From: Parvularculaceae bacterium | GTDB lineage: Bacteria; Pseudomonadota; Alphaproteobacteria; Caulobacterales; Parvularculaceae | Direction of reading: 5' to 3' | NCBI GenBank assembly: GCA_028280115.1 | Contig: JANQMJ010000010.1 | Coordinates: forward strand, 62,001-126,000 | DNA length: 64,000 nucleotides | Shown here: positions 62,361 through 64,000 of the stretch, one piece after another | How positions within the stretch are numbered: position 1 is the first letter of the stretch | Layout: every line of letters begins with the position of its first letter | Notes under the pieces: generated by a model | Told to the model about the DNA's origin: nothing | What the model saw: the letters and a program-made list of their open reading frames with translations, nothing else | Databases searched by the model: none | Program-made: the position numbers and the translations under genes

Positions 62361-63158
62361 GGCCAGCTTCAGCGTCACCGGAGCATGGTCCGAAGGCCGC
62401 TCCCAGCCGCGCGCGTCATCATGAACGGCGAACGCCGCGCGGCCGCCGCTGAGCGCGGCCTTTTTCAGCGCCGGGCTGACCCAGATATGATCGAGCCGCC
62501 GGCCGCGATTGGAGGCGCGCCAGTCGCGCGCCCGGTATGACCACCACGTATAAAGCTTTTCCGGCTCCGGAATGAGTTCGCGGGCGACATCGACCCAATT
62601 ATGGGCGGCCTGAACCGCATCGAGCCGTTCCACCTCAACCGGCGTGTGGGACACCACTTTCAAAAGCTGCTTGTGGGACCAGACATCGTGCTCCTTCGGC
62701 GCGACATTGAGATCGCCGACCAGAACCGATTTGGAGCGCGGCCCGAATTCGGCGCACCAGCCCCTGAGTTCGTCAAGAAAATCCAGCTTGTGGGCGAACT
62801 TGTCGTTCTTCTTCGGATCGGGTTCGTCCCCGCCCGAGGGCACATAGAAATTATGTACGCGCACGCCGCCGGGCAGGGTGGCGGCGACATGACGACAATC
62901 GCCCTTATTGCAGAATTCGCGCTTTTCTATCTTGGTCAGCGGCAGGCGCGAGGCGATGGCGACTCCGTGATAGCCGGCCTGACCGGAAACCGCGAGGTGG
63001 CCATACCCGGCGTCGCGAAACGCCTTGGCCGGAAAACTGTCCTCAAGACATTTGATTTCCTGAAGACACAAAACGTCCGGCGCCTGTTCGTTCAGGAAAC
63101 GCTCGACCAATTCTATGCGTAAACGGACGGAATTGATGTTCCATGTGGCGATTTTCAT
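62355..63158 (-). CDS. xth: Exodeoxyribonuclease III
   Basis: A 267-residue AP endonuclease/3'-exonuclease. Start ATG 63158 (MKIATWNINSVRLRIELVER). Metal and catalytic residues: Asn in WNINSVR, Glu in LCLQEIKCLEDSF, Tyr/Asp in HNFYVPSGGDEPDPK, VLVGDLNVAPKEHDVW, and Asp-His in RPSDHAPVTLKL. Repairs abasic sites in DNA. Its longer frame to 63185 is probably not used. Confidence 0.95.
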   Translation of the reverse strand: MKIATWNINSVRLRIELVERFLNEQAPDVLCLQEIKCLEDSFPAKAFRDAGYGHLAVSGQAGYHGVAIASRLPLTKIEKREFCNKGDCRHVAATLPGGVRVHNFYVPSGGDEPDPKKNDKFAHKLDFLDELRGWCAEFGPRSKSVLVGDLNVAPKEHDVWSHKQLLKVVSHTPVEVERLDAVQAAHNWVDVARELIPEPEKLYTWWSYRARDWRASNRGRRLDHIWVSPALKKAALSGGRAAFAVHDDARGWERPSDHAPVTLKLAL

Positions 63159-63279
63159 GCGAGCAACAAGGTCAGGACGAAACAAAGCCGGCGGCGCCAG
63201 GCTTGCCTAAGGGCGGGGCCGCAAGCCGTCAATACGGGCGCGATTGCCGGCAAGTGCAGCGCGCCCTAAGACGCCGATA

Positions 63280-64000
63280 ATGGACATTTCCGCCTTTCTG
63301 CCCGAGGCCCTTCCCCTATGGGCCGCGATCATTGCGGTCGTCGCCGCGTTCTTCACTTCCGCGCTCACGGCCGCCTTCGGGCTCGGCGGCGGGCTGGCGC
63401 TGCTTGCGGTGATGAGCACGGTCTTTCCCGCGCCGGCGGTCATACCCTTGCACGGGGTCGCCCAGATCGGCTCCAGCGCCAGCCGGCTCTATCTCCAGCG
63501 CCATGACGCGGTATGGCCGATCGTTTTATGGTTCGCCGCCGGCGGGGTGATCGGCGCGGGCCTGGGCGGGCGACTGGCGGTGGAAATGCCGGTCTGGGCC
63601 ATGCGCGCCGGGGTCGGCGGCTTTATCCTCGTCACTGTCTGGGGACCGCGCCCCAAGAGCTTTTCCCCGGGGGTGAAGACGTTTTTTCTGACCGGCGCGG
63701 TCGGGTCGTTCCTCACCATGTTTTTCGGCGCCACCGGGCCGATCGCCGCGGCCATGCTCTCGGCGACGGGTCTGGACCGGCTCAATATCGTGGCGACCCA
63801 CGCCGCCTGCATGGTGGTGCAGCATGGGCTAAAAATCCTCGTCTTCGGCATTTTGGGCTTTGCCTATGGCGAATGGGCGGTGCTGATCGCGGCGATCCTG
63901 CTGGCGGGATTTGTCGGCGCCGTGGTCGGCACGCATTATCTGCGAGCGATGCCGGAAGAGACTTTCAAGCGGGGTTTTAAATACATACTCAGCGCCGTTG
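63280..64000 (+). CDS. TauE/SafE (TSUP) permease, 3' end outside window
   Basis: Frame open from ATG 63280 to the window edge, about 240 codons so far. Hydrophobic segments: PLWAAIIAVVAAFFTSALTA, IVLWFAAGGVIGAGLGGRLA, AGVGGFILVTVWG, GAVGSFLTMFFGATGPIAAA, and VLIAAILLAGFVGAVVGTHY. The Gly-rich first repeat (AAFGLGGGLALLAVMSTVFP) and the duplicated architecture match TSUP exporters of sulfite, taurine or sulfoacetate. Substrate unknown. Confidence 0.88.
   Translation, partial: MDISAFLPEALPLWAAIIAVVAAFFTSALTAAFGLGGGLALLAVMSTVFPAPAVIPLHGVAQIGSSASRLYLQRHDAVWPIVLWFAAGGVIGAGLGGRLAVEMPVWAMRAGVGGFILVTVWGPRPKSFSPGVKTFFLTGAVGSFLTMFFGATGPIAAAMLSATGLDRLNIVATHAACMVVQHGLKILVFGILGFAYGEWAVLIAAILLAGFVGAVVGTHYLRAMPEETFKRGFKYILSAV

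Overview
The window is one continuous stretch of a GC-rich alphaproteobacterial chromosome, most like the Caulobacterales/Parvularculales/Hyphomonadaceae neighbourhood. The markers are the cell-cycle regulator GcrA (10638-11138), the flagellin-translation regulator FlbT (55051-55452), an MmcB-type repair protein, AddAB instead of RecBCD, and gene orders typical of that class: tsaE-amgK-murU-addB-addA-trxA, trpA-accD-folC, rsmI-yraN-BON-gshB and ftsY-yciB. No rRNA, tRNA, CRISPR array or intact prophage was seen. Taxonomy is inferred from gene content only.

Layout. 0-10 kb: a glycerophosphodiesterase with a foreign-looking 3' half, a broken secreted-protein gene, isocitrate lyase divergent from its probable acyl-responsive regulator, a DUF885 lipoprotein, and ppk2-hslO. 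10-19 kb: gcrA, then phoR-phoU-phoB without pstSCAB, two convergent PQQ dehydrogenases, mmcB and a 2Fe-2S ferredoxin. 19-32 kb: a tightly overlapping run for tRNA t6A modification (tsaE), muropeptide sugar recycling (amgK, murU) and double-strand-break repair (addB, addA), then trxA, facing trpA-accD-folC. 32-48 kb is the accessory part. It holds many extragenic palindromes, an M20 peptidase, arfB and a diverged arfB fragment about 2 kb away, an AT-rich DUF3800 gene, rlmN, an MFS pump, a DUF2975-DUF2975-XRE operon preceded by two very small unlisted genes, and a frameshifted IS481-type transposase sitting between rdgB and hemW. 48-64 kb is mostly housekeeping: rsmI-yraN-BON-gshB, lptF-lptG, flbT, mtaB, ftsY-yciB, NUDIX, a MarR protein with a histone-like basic tail, an RNA methylase, a stress protein, a PLP enzyme, xth, and a TauE/SafE permease cut by the right edge.

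The most novel-looking locus is 41.8-43.8 kb. Two tiny hydrophobic or secreted peptide genes (44 and 51 aa, the first with a strong Shine-Dalgarno) precede two paralogous DUF2975 membrane proteins and an XRE repressor. An orphan intrinsic terminator on the opposite strand implies an antisense RNA across the first peptide's ribosome-binding site, and a cluster of ATCG-N5-CGAT operators lies upstream. A peptide/immunity or type I toxin-antitoxin-like system is an inference, not shown. Other notable signals are a repeat family that supplies stop codons to two genes, two tandem long hairpins after gshB, and two recombination scars (GDPD 3' end, arfB 5' part).
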